Shown here: in pieces, positions 1-10,275 of the stretch
Layout of the letters: each line of letters starts with the position of its first letter
Position numbering within the stretch: the first letter of the stretch is position 1
From: Dromaius novaehollandiae
Lineage: Eukaryota > Chordata > Aves > Casuariiformes > Dromaiidae
Assembly: GCF_036370855.1 (NCBI RefSeq)
Contig: NC_088098.1
Span: 199,563,773 to 199,627,772 of the forward strand
DNA length: 64,000 nt
Reading direction: 5' to 3'
Notes under the pieces: generated by a model
The model's database searches: none
What the model was told of the DNA's origin: nothing
The model's input: only the letters and a program-made list of their open reading frames with translations
Made by a program: the position numbers and the translations under genes

Positions 1-886
1 TGATTTCCCCTTGGTGAGTCCATGCTGATTACTTCTGAGCACCTTCTTTTCCTCCACATGCTTAGAGATGACATCCAGGATGAGCTGCTCCATCACCTTT
101 CCAGGGATGGAAGTGAGGCTAACTGGCCTGCAGTTTCTTGGGTCCTCCTTCTTGCCCTTTTTGAAGGCTGGAGTGACATTTGCTTTCTTCCAGTCCTCAG
201 GCGCCTCTCCTGTTCTCCATGACCTTTCAAAGATGGTGGAGAGTGGCCTAGCAATAACATCTGCCAGCTCCCTCAGCATTCGTGGGTGTATCCCATAGGG
301 ACCTACGGATTTGTGGATGTCAAGTTTGTCTAAATGATCTCTAATCTGATCCTCCTCAACCAAAGGGAAGTCTTCCTTTCTCCAGACTTTCTCTCTTGTC
401 TCCAGGGTCTGGGATTCCTGAGGGCTGGCCTTAGCAGTAAAGACTGAAGCAAAGAAGGCATTCAGTAACTCTGTCTTCTCTGTATTCTTTGTCACCAGGG
501 CACCCACCCCATTCAGTAGCCTACATGTTCCCTAGTCTTTCTTTTGCTACTGACATGTTTGAAGAAGCCCTTCTTGTTGTCCTTGACATCCCTTGCCAGA
601 TTTAATTCCAAATGGGCCTTGGCCTTCCTCATCGCATCCCAGCATACTCTGACAATGTTCCTATATTCCTCCCAAGTGGCCTGTCCCTTTTTCCACATTC
701 TGTATACTTCCTTCTTCTGTTTGATTTTTTCCAGAGCTCCTTGCTCATCCATGCAGGTCTCCTACCTATTTCTCATAGGAATGCACCAATCTTGAGCTTG
801 GAGGAAGCGATCCTTGAATATCAACCAGCTCTCATGGACACCCCTTCCTTCTAGGGCCCTAACCCATGGGATTCTTGCAAGTAGGA
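1..886 (-). mobile_element. CR1 LINE fragment (reverse transcriptase 5' part), truncated
   Basis: Read on the minus strand this matches the middle of a bird CR1 non-LTR retrotransposon: the linker between endonuclease and reverse transcriptase, then the start of the RT domain. An open stretch at 513-752 carries typical CR1 phrases such as [19 protein letters not shown] and [15 protein letters not shown]. Further left come degraded forms of the motifs around 'DHLDKLDIHKS', 'PRMLRELA' and 'KAFKKGKKEDPRN'. The outer 5' boundary is near 886, at the segment equivalent to 'GRIPWV'. The element runs off the left edge of the window, so its 3' end is not seen. It lies inside an IFT88 intron, in the same orientation as IFT88. 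It carries stops and frameshifts and is a dead copy. Family assignment is from recalled CR1 sequence; the subfamily is not determined. Confidence 0.9.
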
Positions 887-1758
887 GGAAATGTAAAAAC
901 TTATTATCCCCTGAAAAATAATAAAATACTATGATGAAGAAGAGCTTAAGTGATAAAATTTAGCATGTGCAAAATTTTTATTTCTGTCCAAAAGCTTATT
1001 ACTAGCACTATTTCTAAATTTTAACTGACATTAATATCTATGTCATGCCAATACAATAAGATATCTTATGTTCCTGAGGTCACACTGAAACTCCCATGGA
1101 CTGCGCTGGCATTGGGATTTCACACAAGGTGGCAAGAAAAATGAAGTCTTGAAACACTGGCCTTGTGTAGAACAGGGGAAAGGGTTGTGGGTTTGGACCA
1201 ATTGACCTCTGTATTATTCTATAATTCTACGACACCAGCAGTTCCCAGGAAGTGGTCTGCTGGGCTACTGCGAGTCATCCTAGGTGCTTTACTGATTGTA
1301 CAGCGACCTGAGGGGAGAGGGACTCCACTCTACTCTCTGGTCTCCTTCAGCTGTAGCACAATAATAGGTAAATGCCCTATTGATCAATAAATAGGCTTTT
1401 GCACCAGAAGATTTGCTGCTGCACATGATCTGGGAAACACCATACCAAACTTTTGCCTTCAAATACCTAGGACGTAATACTTCATAAATTCTAACCCTAC
1501 AGCATATCAGACCTGGCATGAGATACACAAACATACTTTGAGATGCACAAACATACTTTGTTGGGATAGAAAAGTATCAGAGAAATAATAAATATTCAAA
1601 AAAATCCTTGTGAAACTTTATAAATTTCTTGCTAAATGAAGAAAAACTGACTTTAAAGCAGCACTATACCTGCACATAAGGGTACCTACATACTCTTATC
1701 TTGCACTTAAGAACTAATCCTATTCACAGGGAAGGGGGAAAACAGCAAATATTTTTAC
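887..1758 (-). other. IFT88: IFT88 intron 2 (partial), unique AT-rich sequence
   Basis: This is the intron downstream, in minus-strand sense, of the first coding exon of IFT88. It begins with a GTAAAA donor at 1758 and continues past the left edge through the CR1 fragment. No second IFT88 exon (the segment following the conserved acidic N-terminus) could be found in it. A 20-bp tandem duplication at 1520-1559 is listed separately. I see nothing else. Confidence 0.75.
1520..1559. repeat. 20-bp tandem duplication
   Basis: Two copies of GAGATACACAAACATACTTT lie directly end to end (1520-1539 and 1540-1559). They differ at one base (ATAC versus ATGC). It is a simple local duplication inside an intron, with no known function. 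Confidence 0.85.
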
Positions 1759-1854
1759 CTCTGTGTCAAAAGTAGGATTATAATCATTGTATCCAGAATA
1801 AAGATCATCTTCATCAGCCTCTGGCGCCAGGTGCACATTCTGCATCATTTTTAT
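1759..1854 (-). CDS. IFT88: IFT88 first coding exon (intraflagellar transport protein 88), partial
   Basis: On the minus strand an acceptor (TTTTCACAG, AG at 1856-1855) is followed by six untranslated bases, then ATG ATG at 1848. The exon reads 30 codons to a donor AG|GTAAAA, last exon base 1759. The peptide begins MMQNVHLAPEADEDDLYSGY and continues NDYNPTFDTE. This is the conserved acidic N-terminus of IFT88 (Polaris/Tg737), whose human form begins almost identically. IFT88 is a TPR-repeat subunit of the IFT-B core complex that carries cargo along ciliary axonemes. Only the pre-TPR head is here; the remaining exons lie left of the window. The two adjacent ATGs are usual for this gene. Position opposite CRYL1, head to head, matches vertebrate synteny. 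The intron phase here is 0. The identification is strong despite the short exon because of the near-identity and gene order. Confidence 0.93.
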
Positions 1855-2853
1855 CTGTGAAAATATTAAACATCCCAAATATTATCTCAGCATTATTATA
1901 TATGCCCTAAAAATGTAAAATGTCCATAATAATAAGGCTTACAAATTCAAAAGAGCTCCAATTCAATTTTACTTTACATGTCCTGTCCTTGATATTAAGA
2001 AAACATAAATACTCAAAAAAACCTGGAGTTCTATTGAAAACACAATATTAAATGGCACCATTCCATAGAATCAGGTTGTCAGGCACTTATACACTTGTCA
2101 TGACAAAATTTTAACAGTAGTTTTAAACAGACATAGTCATCATTAAAGCCAAAGGATCATTACAAGTAATTACAGTATTCAGAATGGTACTTTTACATTC
2201 TCAGATAATTCAGATTTGAGAAAATTCCTGCGTATCCTGAAGTTTGCTATTATTTTTTAATCAGACCAAACCATAGTACTCTAATGAAAGATATCCCTTC
2301 TGGCTCCAAATCTTTCTTCATCTGTGTCCTTACACCAACACAGCTGCAACTACTCTTTCTATGCAGAATTCTTCACATAATTCTGTCATTTCAGCTTAAG
2401 CAGTTTTAAAAAACTGGAATTAAAGAAGCCTGGTTTCCAATACCTTTCTTCAGTGGTACTTAGGATGTCTAATAAGGGTTGCATTCACATTGCAGCCTTT
2501 TCCTCACTGAAGACACTAGTAAGGTCTGTCTGCCTGGCTACCTACTTTCCTGAAAACCTAAGAACATACCAAACTGATTCCATCTACAGTATGAAATACG
2601 CACGCTTTAGCAGTGACCTGAGCTAGGCCCCACACATCCCGCTGAGGGGTGGCCGCTCTCCAGCAGGAGAACTCATCCCTCGGGCCTCCCTCTGCGCCAT
2701 CTGCGGTGCCCCCGCGGCGCAGGGCGGCATCGTTCCCCTTCCTCGGTCAGGGCCGAGGCGGCGGAGCTGCCCCCCCGGCGAGAGGCTCCGGGGACCAACG
2801 CCAGGACACCGGCCTTCCTCCCCCGCCCCGCGGCCTGCTCGCCCGTCACCCAC
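1855..2853 (-). other. IFT88: IFT88 intron 1 (5'UTR intron), proposed
   Basis: About 1 kb of AT-rich unique sequence separates the first coding exon from the CpG island. With the proposed donor at 2853-2852 and the acceptor at 1856-1855 it forms a GT-AG intron within the 5'UTR. I see no other gene or repeat in it. Confidence 0.5.
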
Positions 2854-2915
2854 CTCCCCTTCCACGCCGCGTTGCCAAGGGGGAGACCAGGCGACGCAAT
2901 CCCCTAATGCACCGC
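2854..2915 (-). other. IFT88: Candidate IFT88 non-coding exon 1
   Basis: The IFT88 coding exon has only six bases of 5'UTR before its ATG, so an upstream non-coding exon is needed. The best minus-strand donor in the island is GGGAG|GTGGGTGAC, last exon base 2854. The start (about 2900-2960) is a guess. A transcript or CAGE read spliced from 2854 to 1854 would confirm it. Confidence 0.35.
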
Positions 2916-2920
2916 GCCTG

Positions 2921-2933
2921 GTTGCTACGATAC
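2921..2933 (+). promoter_or_regulatory. RFX X-box-like site
   Basis: GTTGCTACGATAC resembles the imperfect inverted repeat bound by RFX factors (consensus close to GTTNCCATNGNAAC). A second half site, GTTGCCAAGG, lies at 2871-2880. RFX factors are known to drive IFT88 and other ciliary genes. The right half here is weak, so binding is an inference. Confidence 0.45.
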
Positions 2934-2970
2934 AGGAGCTTAGACACTGCCGAGCATGCGCGCGGGCCCG

Positions 2971-2980
2971 GCGCATGCGC
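2971..2980. promoter_or_regulatory. NRF1 binding site, perfect palindrome
   Basis: GCGCATGCGC is the exact NRF1 consensus palindrome. A second, partial match (GCATGCGCGC) lies about 20 bp to the left, near 2954-2963. Paired NRF1 sites close to the start site are common in CpG-island promoters. Confidence 0.7.
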
Positions 2981-3170
2981 ACAGCAGCCCCCGAAGCCTT
3001 TGCCCTCGCGTGGGCGTCGCGCCGCCAGGGAAAGGTCGGCGGCAAAGGGAGGGCGTGGAGTTCGCGTCGGAGGCGCCGGCTCGCCCAGCGCCCCCTGCTT
3101 CCTGTCAGGCCTCGTCGCGCCCGAGCGGCGCCTGCCCTGCCTCCCACGTCGGGCAGGCTCAGGCCCGGGA

Positions 3171-6100
3171 TTAAAAAAAAGGCAACCCGCACCCAATTTC
3201 GAAAATTAAACAGCCACAAAATTCCGCCTGCCAAAAGCCCAAGAAAAGGGAGCAACTGGCACAAATGCAAAAATCTCCATGACCACCTCTTAGATAGGAA
3301 ACGCTACTCTGAAGTCTTTCGGACAGATTTTTCGAATGAATCAGTGCAGATGGCTGAGCCAGAGCTAAACGTGAACCAAATTTGGCTTCTTTTTCATCTT
3401 TCTAAGACTTACTCTGACCCGATCCCACAAACACTTATGCATACACTTAATTTTGTGAATAGATCTATTTCCTGCGTTAGGTTATGCCTGTTCCCAAGGT
3501 GGGAGCCTCTGTGCTAAACATTAAAAAATGTCATATGATGGAAGCATGAACAAAAGTTGCTTCACCATGTGCTTTCCTCATCTTTCGGAAGAGTAATGAA
3601 CAACTACTGCAAAGGATGGCAGTCTTGTCTGACTGCCTACCTTTAGCCTGTGGGATAAGGAAAACATAAATGGAAGCAAATTTAGTTATCTGCTAAACAT
3701 TGCTATTCTGTGTCTGTAAAAAAAAACATCTGTAAGAGGTGGATAATAATTATCTACTTTAAAAGGAAGCTTATTAGGATTAATGACTTAACGTTTTTGA
3801 AATATTAAGCAGAGAGCATTTGAAAATCAGCAGAACGGGCAAAAAAAAAACCCTATACTCCTCCATAATTTGGGATTATAGGATCCTAGAATTATTCATG
3901 TCTCAATGGACCTCAGGAATTCTCAGCAAGTGCTTCTCTCTAGCTCCAGACTACTGCTAGCACATGTCCTTCGGGGTACAAAGAGGCTCCACTGGAAGGT
4001 ATGTTTTTCTCAGGCAGCAGCCTACACCTGTGGGTGCAGGCTTCCACCACAGTCACCGTCTGACTCATTAGGTGCTCAACAACATCATCTGGAGTCTCAG
4101 AGACTGGTGTTCAGATAAACTGAGAAATCTGCTCTCAAAACCAAAAGTCCCAATAAAAAAGTGAATAAAGATTTCCACCTGCCATAATCTCTGAAACGGA
4201 ATAAAAAAATTAAAGCTCCTAAAGTCTTTAAAGAAAAAAAGATGATTCAATCATTCTACTATTTTTACTGCTTTCTCTTGGTTGGGTGTTATGGAGGACC
4301 TCATGGGTTCTCCAGCTGATTAGCAAATCATTACACTGTGGGGAAAGTAGTGATCCATAGCTAAATGGAAAACAGAGAGAACAGAGCAGAGATCTCTGAA
4401 CTCTGTATTACTTTTGTGAGATAAAAAGCTTTCTGAACTGAATTGCAACCTGCCCCTGCTGCCTTATGCTAATGGCATAAGGAAGCTATAAAGCCACTAC
4501 AAAATATATAGTCAGTCAGACTACCCTTTGTATGATCATGTTTTGTGAGCATTAGGCAACGTCAGGGCTTTATGCTGCTCACCTTCTTGCAGCTTCAAAG
4601 TCCCCTCATAAGAGATAAGGCACAGGGGATATGAGTGAAATGTCTTTCTACTCCAGCTCCCAACAAGAGAAACAAAGATAACAAAATTGTATTAACACAT
4701 TATCACTTCTTGCATTAACTTGCTCAGGTTCTGTGCATGCACTACTTTCATACTGAAACTTTAGACCTGACACTTTTGGACATAGAATTTTATACCTGGA
4801 GTTTCTGGAATACAAGTATTTTGCAGAGTAACAGACTCTAGCTGGGAAAATTTTTAAGGTGAATTACCTGTCGTAAATGATGAACGTCAGCATAAAAAAA
4901 TATATATACATGTTTAGTCCTCCTTTTCTGCCTGTGACTTCTCATATACGTTTCAGCCTATGGCTTTTAGATTATCTGGTTGTCCTCAAACACATTCAAA
5001 CTGAGCAGTAGATGCATAATGGGGCAAGAGCCCTAGCTCTGGTACCCAGTTTGTTCATATCAGGGACTTGGGTATACTGGTGCCCAGCATGTGGTGATGT
5101 TTCAATCCAATTATTTGGGGGCACTGGAGGGAAGGGGACCATGTTAAGGAGTCAGTGCATCTATGTCTATCCTTGTAAATGAAACAGTGGCAAGACACAA
5201 ATGGAATCTGACCATATTCATCTTATCAAACTCTCTAACGCTCCAAAGTAGAGTGGACACGTTGCAAGCAGCTATAGGGAATGGTCCCCGGCCATTCTGG
5301 AAATGGTTTGGGAGAATGATAATTATCTAATGCTGTGATGGGGCTATTTTAGCAATTAAATAGCATAGACATTTGACTGCAGTGCCTGGGTCCAGGCTGT
5401 GGCACAGCCACATGTAGCCCACATTGCCCTAGTGTTCACCTGAGGCCAGGAGCTTGGAAACACTCCCTGGCCCACCTCGTTAGGCCCCTCAGTCCATGTA
5501 CTGCTTCAGAAGTCCTCACAACAACTTAAAGTCTCAACAGACCTTTCTTATGCTTCAAAAAGATGTATCAATCTACAAGTGGTTTTATGTGCTATGAAGT
5601 ATAGAATAAATAGACATTAATGCATGAAAATTTAACACAAAACCCAGAAATATTAGGATCTTCTGTGACAACACTGGACCTTTCTCACTAGACCTGATTT
5701 AAGAGATGCTCTAACCAGATCACACTACAGGGAAAAGCCCAGATGATGTAACTGTCTTTACTGGCTTTGGCTAAATCCTGAGTACAACCTGGAATGCAAA
5801 ACTGCCACAAAGTAGTAAATAGCCTAAGCAAAATTACATGCTGTAAATTCCTAATCACTTCAAGTTACAGTAAGTCAGCACTCTCACTAAATGAAGTTGT
5901 CTCATTCTTTTCTCACCTTTCTGATTTTCATTCCTGCTCTGGATCTGTCCTCTGCCTTGCATCAAGTTAACTGTTTGTGCAACTGAAACAAACTGAAGAT
6001 TTGATCAGATTTTTGTCCAGTTGTCTTTTAAGCTGTGGAGTCTGTGATCCAGTTTATTCAGTCAAAACTTATGGCCATTTAAGGAGACCCTGAAAATATA

Positions 6101-9100
6101 CTCTTTAAACAGTAGAACTTTCCTTGCCTTCCAAAGCATGGTGAGCGGTATCTTTTTACAGCAGTAACATTGCAAGTAAGGACTCAAACTGTTCCAGCAG
6201 CTACTAATTTGGGTTCAGGGGTTACTGGCCACAGTCTGCTTGTCATAATCACTGTTAGTGTGTACCTTACCCTTGCTCTTTCAGTTTAACTGTTTGTTTT
6301 ATCAGCCCCTAATATGTTTTTAGAAAATGGTCTCCATTAAAAAAATAATGCTCCAATTGAAAACTTTTTAGTTTTTAGCATTTTACGGGATTATATTGAA
6401 AGTTTTTAAAAACAGCCATTTCAAAACAGCTGTAAAGGAGAAAATAGTATAATTCTGCTCTAAATATCAATTCACAATATAGTTTCTATTAAAGCAGATA
6501 AATAAATCAATTATGTACAATTTGTAAACAAACAAAATGAATGGAAGAACTGCATTATGAATAACACATGTTGCAGTGGGGTTTAAAAGGCATTTACAGC
6601 TGGGAACTCTGTCTTGTTAACAGGTATTTTAAATATTAAAATATCTAATTCCATCTATTTTTGTTAAATCATATTTTTGCATAGTTCTTGTAATATCTGT
6701 TTTATTAGCATGTACTTGTTAATTCCTGCAGAGAGCTTCTTTGAGAATCACCATTTTTAGCAATATTGGTAATATTTTCATCGGATCATTTGCACTGTGA
6801 ATGACTAGCTAAGTAAACTGCACAAACTTCTAGTTAATATTATAGTTGTAATTGCTGCATAATTGTAATATAATAGCTACCTATAATTATGATATGCAAA
6901 CCATTAGCTATAACTCTACAAAATAGAAACAAAAGCTATTAAACTAAATTAAATGCTACCACATTTGAACTCATTGTGTTTTCTGAACCATTAATATAAT
7001 ACCAGCAACATACCACAGTCTGTTACAACAGAAATGTACTTTTGGATTGCTCTGGTGAGCAAGTAACATATTAAAACAATGTAATACTTAACAAAGATGA
7101 ACTATGCCTCTGTTTTCATCCCACGCCAAAAGCTTGGGTAAGAACACTTTGTATTTTAGAAACATACAATTTCTGTACTTTCTGCAAGGGGCCTCACATT
7201 CACAGCTCCTTCAAATTCCACCTTCCTGCTGCTCACAGTAAATACTGGCAATTTCCTGTTGTTTAGTCCAAGACCCTTTTATAGGGCCCTGCTCCTCCCC
7301 TACGCTAAACCCACCTCCTCTCCCCAGCCAATAGCCGTTGTCACCTCCTCACATGGTGTGGGAGTGGAGCATGCTCAACAGAAAGTGAGACCAAAACCAT
7401 GGAGGAGTCAACTTTGCAGCTCCCAACAAAACAAGTCAAGTCTACTCTGGCTGCTGTTGGACTTAGAAGAAAGGCTATGTAGGCTGGTGAGTGCATGTTT
7501 GCTTCACTTGGGCCTCTGCTGTTGACAATATAAACCCTACTTTTCTTTCCCTAATGAAGTCCAGAACCTTACAAAGTTTTTGAGTTCTCCTGGCTTAAGG
7601 TTTCTGGACAGGACTTGCAGAAGTATGAAGAGTGAGTCTCTGTCCCTCATTCTCCTTTTTTTAATCATGTTTCCTTCCCTTAACCTGCACTTCTGAGAAG
7701 TTAATTCTCTATATTCCTTCTTCCTGCAAACCTCTGTTTTTTTTCCCACTTCTTCTGATCTGTTCTTTCATTAGCAGTTTGGACTCTAGTGAGTCTGGCC
7801 ATCAGAAACAGTAGAGAATGTGTCTACCATCGTACTCTTTAATAAAATAACTAATGCAGTTATGTTGTTACTACTGCTACATGGATGATAACAGTTCAGA
7901 TTTCACTACCGTAGACCCCTTGTTTTGTTCACCAATAGAACTTAAAGGCCTTGGAATTGCTATTATCACAACTGTGATTATTTCTCAAGCCCTTGTAGTA
8001 ACGCTTCTTGAACTGCTTAGCTAAGTTCTTATTTCTGCTGAATTAATTTGTCTGGATAAAATTGGTTTTGTTCTGAAAGCCTAGTAGTTTTTAAGACAAC
8101 TTCAGTTACAAACAAACATCTCAGAAGGTTGGAGAATATTGAAATTACTGATAGAAAGTTACAAATGGCGGTGACGGTGACTTTGTTCTTAAAACCATGT
8201 TTCCCAAGCCCAGAAGACATTAGTTTTATATTCTAGAGACTTATTTTTTTTCTTTAAAGTAAAAATGTATACATAAAATAGGTATACATTGCTCCAATTA
8301 TGCTTTGGCTAAATTGTCTTTGTGTTCATGATACATACCAAGTCATGCTATTTTGAACCATTCTTCAGAGGAACAAAAATGGTGTTTGCTACATCCTAAA
8401 ATAATGCTTTGTATGCTAGCCTAAGTAAGCTAGCAGCAGCAGAACTAGCAAATCCTGGTTTCCTACACATTTCTGTCCCACTTTCTTACATCTTCTTGTG
8501 GCCCAGTTATCTCCACTTGGCTCCACCTACATTTCTTAGCTGCTGGTAGGTTTCAGATCACGTGTGTGGCAACTGTGTGGTGTTAAGGTTGTGAAGTGAA
8601 GGCGGTGTCAGTTCCGTTTTCCATCTGCTATCTGATGACTGGTATTCATGAAACCATTAGGCATTCAGTATTTTTGAGATCTCTGTCTCTTTGTTAAAGT
8701 TGTTGAAATTAGGAAGGCATTAGTGAGGGAATGGACACACAAAATGATTATGTAGGCCTTTCATTTCATTTTTTTCTTGGACACCAGAAAAAAAAATAGC
8801 CAAACAAAGGTTTGTCACACTTCTTCAGCAGCGGTTATGAAACATTCATTCTGGGAACAAATATATTAATTTTCAACTGATTTTTTTTCTGAAAGCCAGA
8901 AACACAAGAAAACTTAAAAGTGTTTCTCAGCTATAGTAAAAGTTTGGTAATAGAATCTTTGATAACAAGCATTTGTTTTAAAATATTAACTTTTGTTTCT
9001 TTTAAGGAGTGTCCAGCAACAGGTAGACGAGTAGGAACTACACAGAATTAGAAAAAATAAGTAATGCAGCACTCCAAGAGGAACAACAGATACTACAGAG

Positions 9101-9409
9101 AAGCATAAAGAATTATGTTGACCTTGTCATGTCACATTTTTGCACAATTTCTTAAAAGCTTTGGACAAAAGGTTAGCAAAAATATATTATTTATTCTTAA
9201 TTCTAGAAGAAAGTATTTTTAAGAATAATAAGGCTTTCTCTGATGCAAAAAACTCCCATGGACTTAGTTCTGAGTTGGAACTTTACTTTGCAGTTCCTGT
9301 GTGTTCTCACTGAGAAACAGAGAGCAGTGGGATTTGCCATATTCTGCCACTTTTCTGGCCAAAGCCTGATGGAATGGGATCTTTGCTTCTTCAAAGAGGG
9401 CTTTAGATG
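3171..9409. other. Intergenic region between the IFT88 and CRYL1 promoters
   Basis: About 6.2 kb of mostly AT-rich unique DNA separates the two CpG islands. No exon, RNA gene or clear transposon was recognised. All open frames are short and lack codon structure or family resemblance. A modestly GC-richer patch at about 7200-7530 contains a CCAAT motif near 7328 but has no other promoter feature. A perfect E-box (CACGTG) occurs near 8560. Enhancers may be present but cannot be seen by eye. Confidence 0.6.
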
Positions 9410-10042
9410 CCAAGTCCCGCGTCCTCGTAGGTGTCTTGGTTTCACTGGGACGTCACCCGAGGGCACCTAAACACCTTTGAGGACGTGGCCCTACGGGTCA
9501 GCCCTTTCCAAGGTGCTTTTTCACGGCAGGGCAGGAGGGCGCAGGCTTGGCGGTGCCGTGCGCCCTTCGGGGCGTAGCAGGCCGGCTCAGTGCTGGCAAG
9601 GGCCCCACTCCCTGCCCCTCGCCCTGGAGGCACAGCCTGGCGGTTCGCTTGTGGTTGCCTGTCTTTCCAGGGGGGTCAAAGCAGCGCACGGCCTCCGAGG
9701 GGCAAAGAGGAGACACCGCCGTTGGGACCCTTGGGGCCGTTGGGACCCCCGGAGGGAAGGAGGCGTCATGGCTCTGCTCCCCCCAGCCCGCCGAGGATGG
9801 GGGCCGGGCCCAGGTGAGGGGAGGCGGGCTCTTTTGAGGAGCCGGTCCGCGAAGAGGGCTGCTGAGACCTCTCCCCACACACACCGCCGTGGGCGGCGCA
9901 GGGAGCTTTCGGGAGAGGGGCGCCCCCGCCGCCGGGGCGCGGCGGCCCCTCGCACCGCCTCTGGGCGGGCTCTGCGCCCGTCGGGCGCCCGAAGGCCGCC
10001 GCCGCGGCTCGGGGAGCGGCTGCTGAGGGGCGTGCCGGGCAG

Positions 10043-10133
10043 CCAATGGGCGCGCTCGTCGCAGGAGCCAATGGGGGCGGCCGGGACATCGCGGCGGCCG
10101 TGGGAGGGCGGCGGGAGCGGGAGCGCGCTTTAA
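10043..10133 (+). promoter_or_regulatory. CRYL1: CRYL1 core promoter: two CCAAT boxes and TTTAA element
   Basis: Two CCAAT boxes in the same context (GCCAATGGG at 10042-10050, GCCAATGGGG at 10067-10076) are 25 bp apart, a spacing typical of NF-Y. A TATA-like CTTTAAGG lies at 10128-10135, about 57 bp after the second box. It would place a start near 10160, giving a short GC-rich 5'UTR before the ATG at 10244. The start position is inferred. Confidence 0.6.
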
Positions 10134-10243
10134 GGAGGAGGTTGCCGCGGCGACCCGGCAGCCGAGGCGAGGCGCGGCAAGGCGAGGCGCTCGGCCCCGC
10201 ATCCCCGCTGCGGCCGCCCTGCCCTGCCCCGGGCCGCGCCGCC

Positions 10244-10275
10244 ATGGAGCCCGAGCGCGTGGCGATCGTTGGCAG
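10244..10275 (+). CDS. CRYL1: CRYL1 coding exon 1
   Basis: The ATG at 10244 sits in a near-perfect Kozak context (GCCGCCATGG). The exon encodes [10 protein letters not shown] plus two bases of codon 11, ending at an AG|GTAAAG donor. VAIVG is the first beta strand of the Rossmann fold. The N-terminus differs from the Ala-rich mammalian one, which is usual for this variable tip. No in-frame upstream ATG is needed. Confidence 0.95.

Larger units (their letters stand above)
2630..3170. promoter_or_regulatory. IFT88: CpG island, IFT88 promoter
   Basis: An abrupt GC- and CpG-rich block sits in AT-rich surroundings, about 1 kb upstream of the IFT88 coding start in minus-strand sense. It has no TATA box but contains a perfect NRF1 palindrome and RFX-like half sites, a usual makeup for ciliary and housekeeping promoters. 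Long overlapping open frames on both strands here are GC-driven and not genes. The transcription start cannot be fixed from sequence. Plus-strand transcription from the same island is possible but has no support. Confidence 0.8.

Noticed and set aside
513-752. 79-codon frame as a possible small gene
   Set aside because: It is the CR1 linker region of a truncated transposon.
2623-3270. 215-codon minus-strand and 186-codon plus-strand frames at the IFT88 island
   Set aside because: Same GC-driven artefact; composition is low-complexity and both strands are open in several frames.
9477-10202. Long overlapping open frames on both strands (218 and 234 codons) at the CRYL1 island
   Set aside because: They are Arg/Pro/Ala/Gly-rich frames caused by GC bias in a CpG island, with no family resemblance; the plus-strand frame overlaps the promoter.
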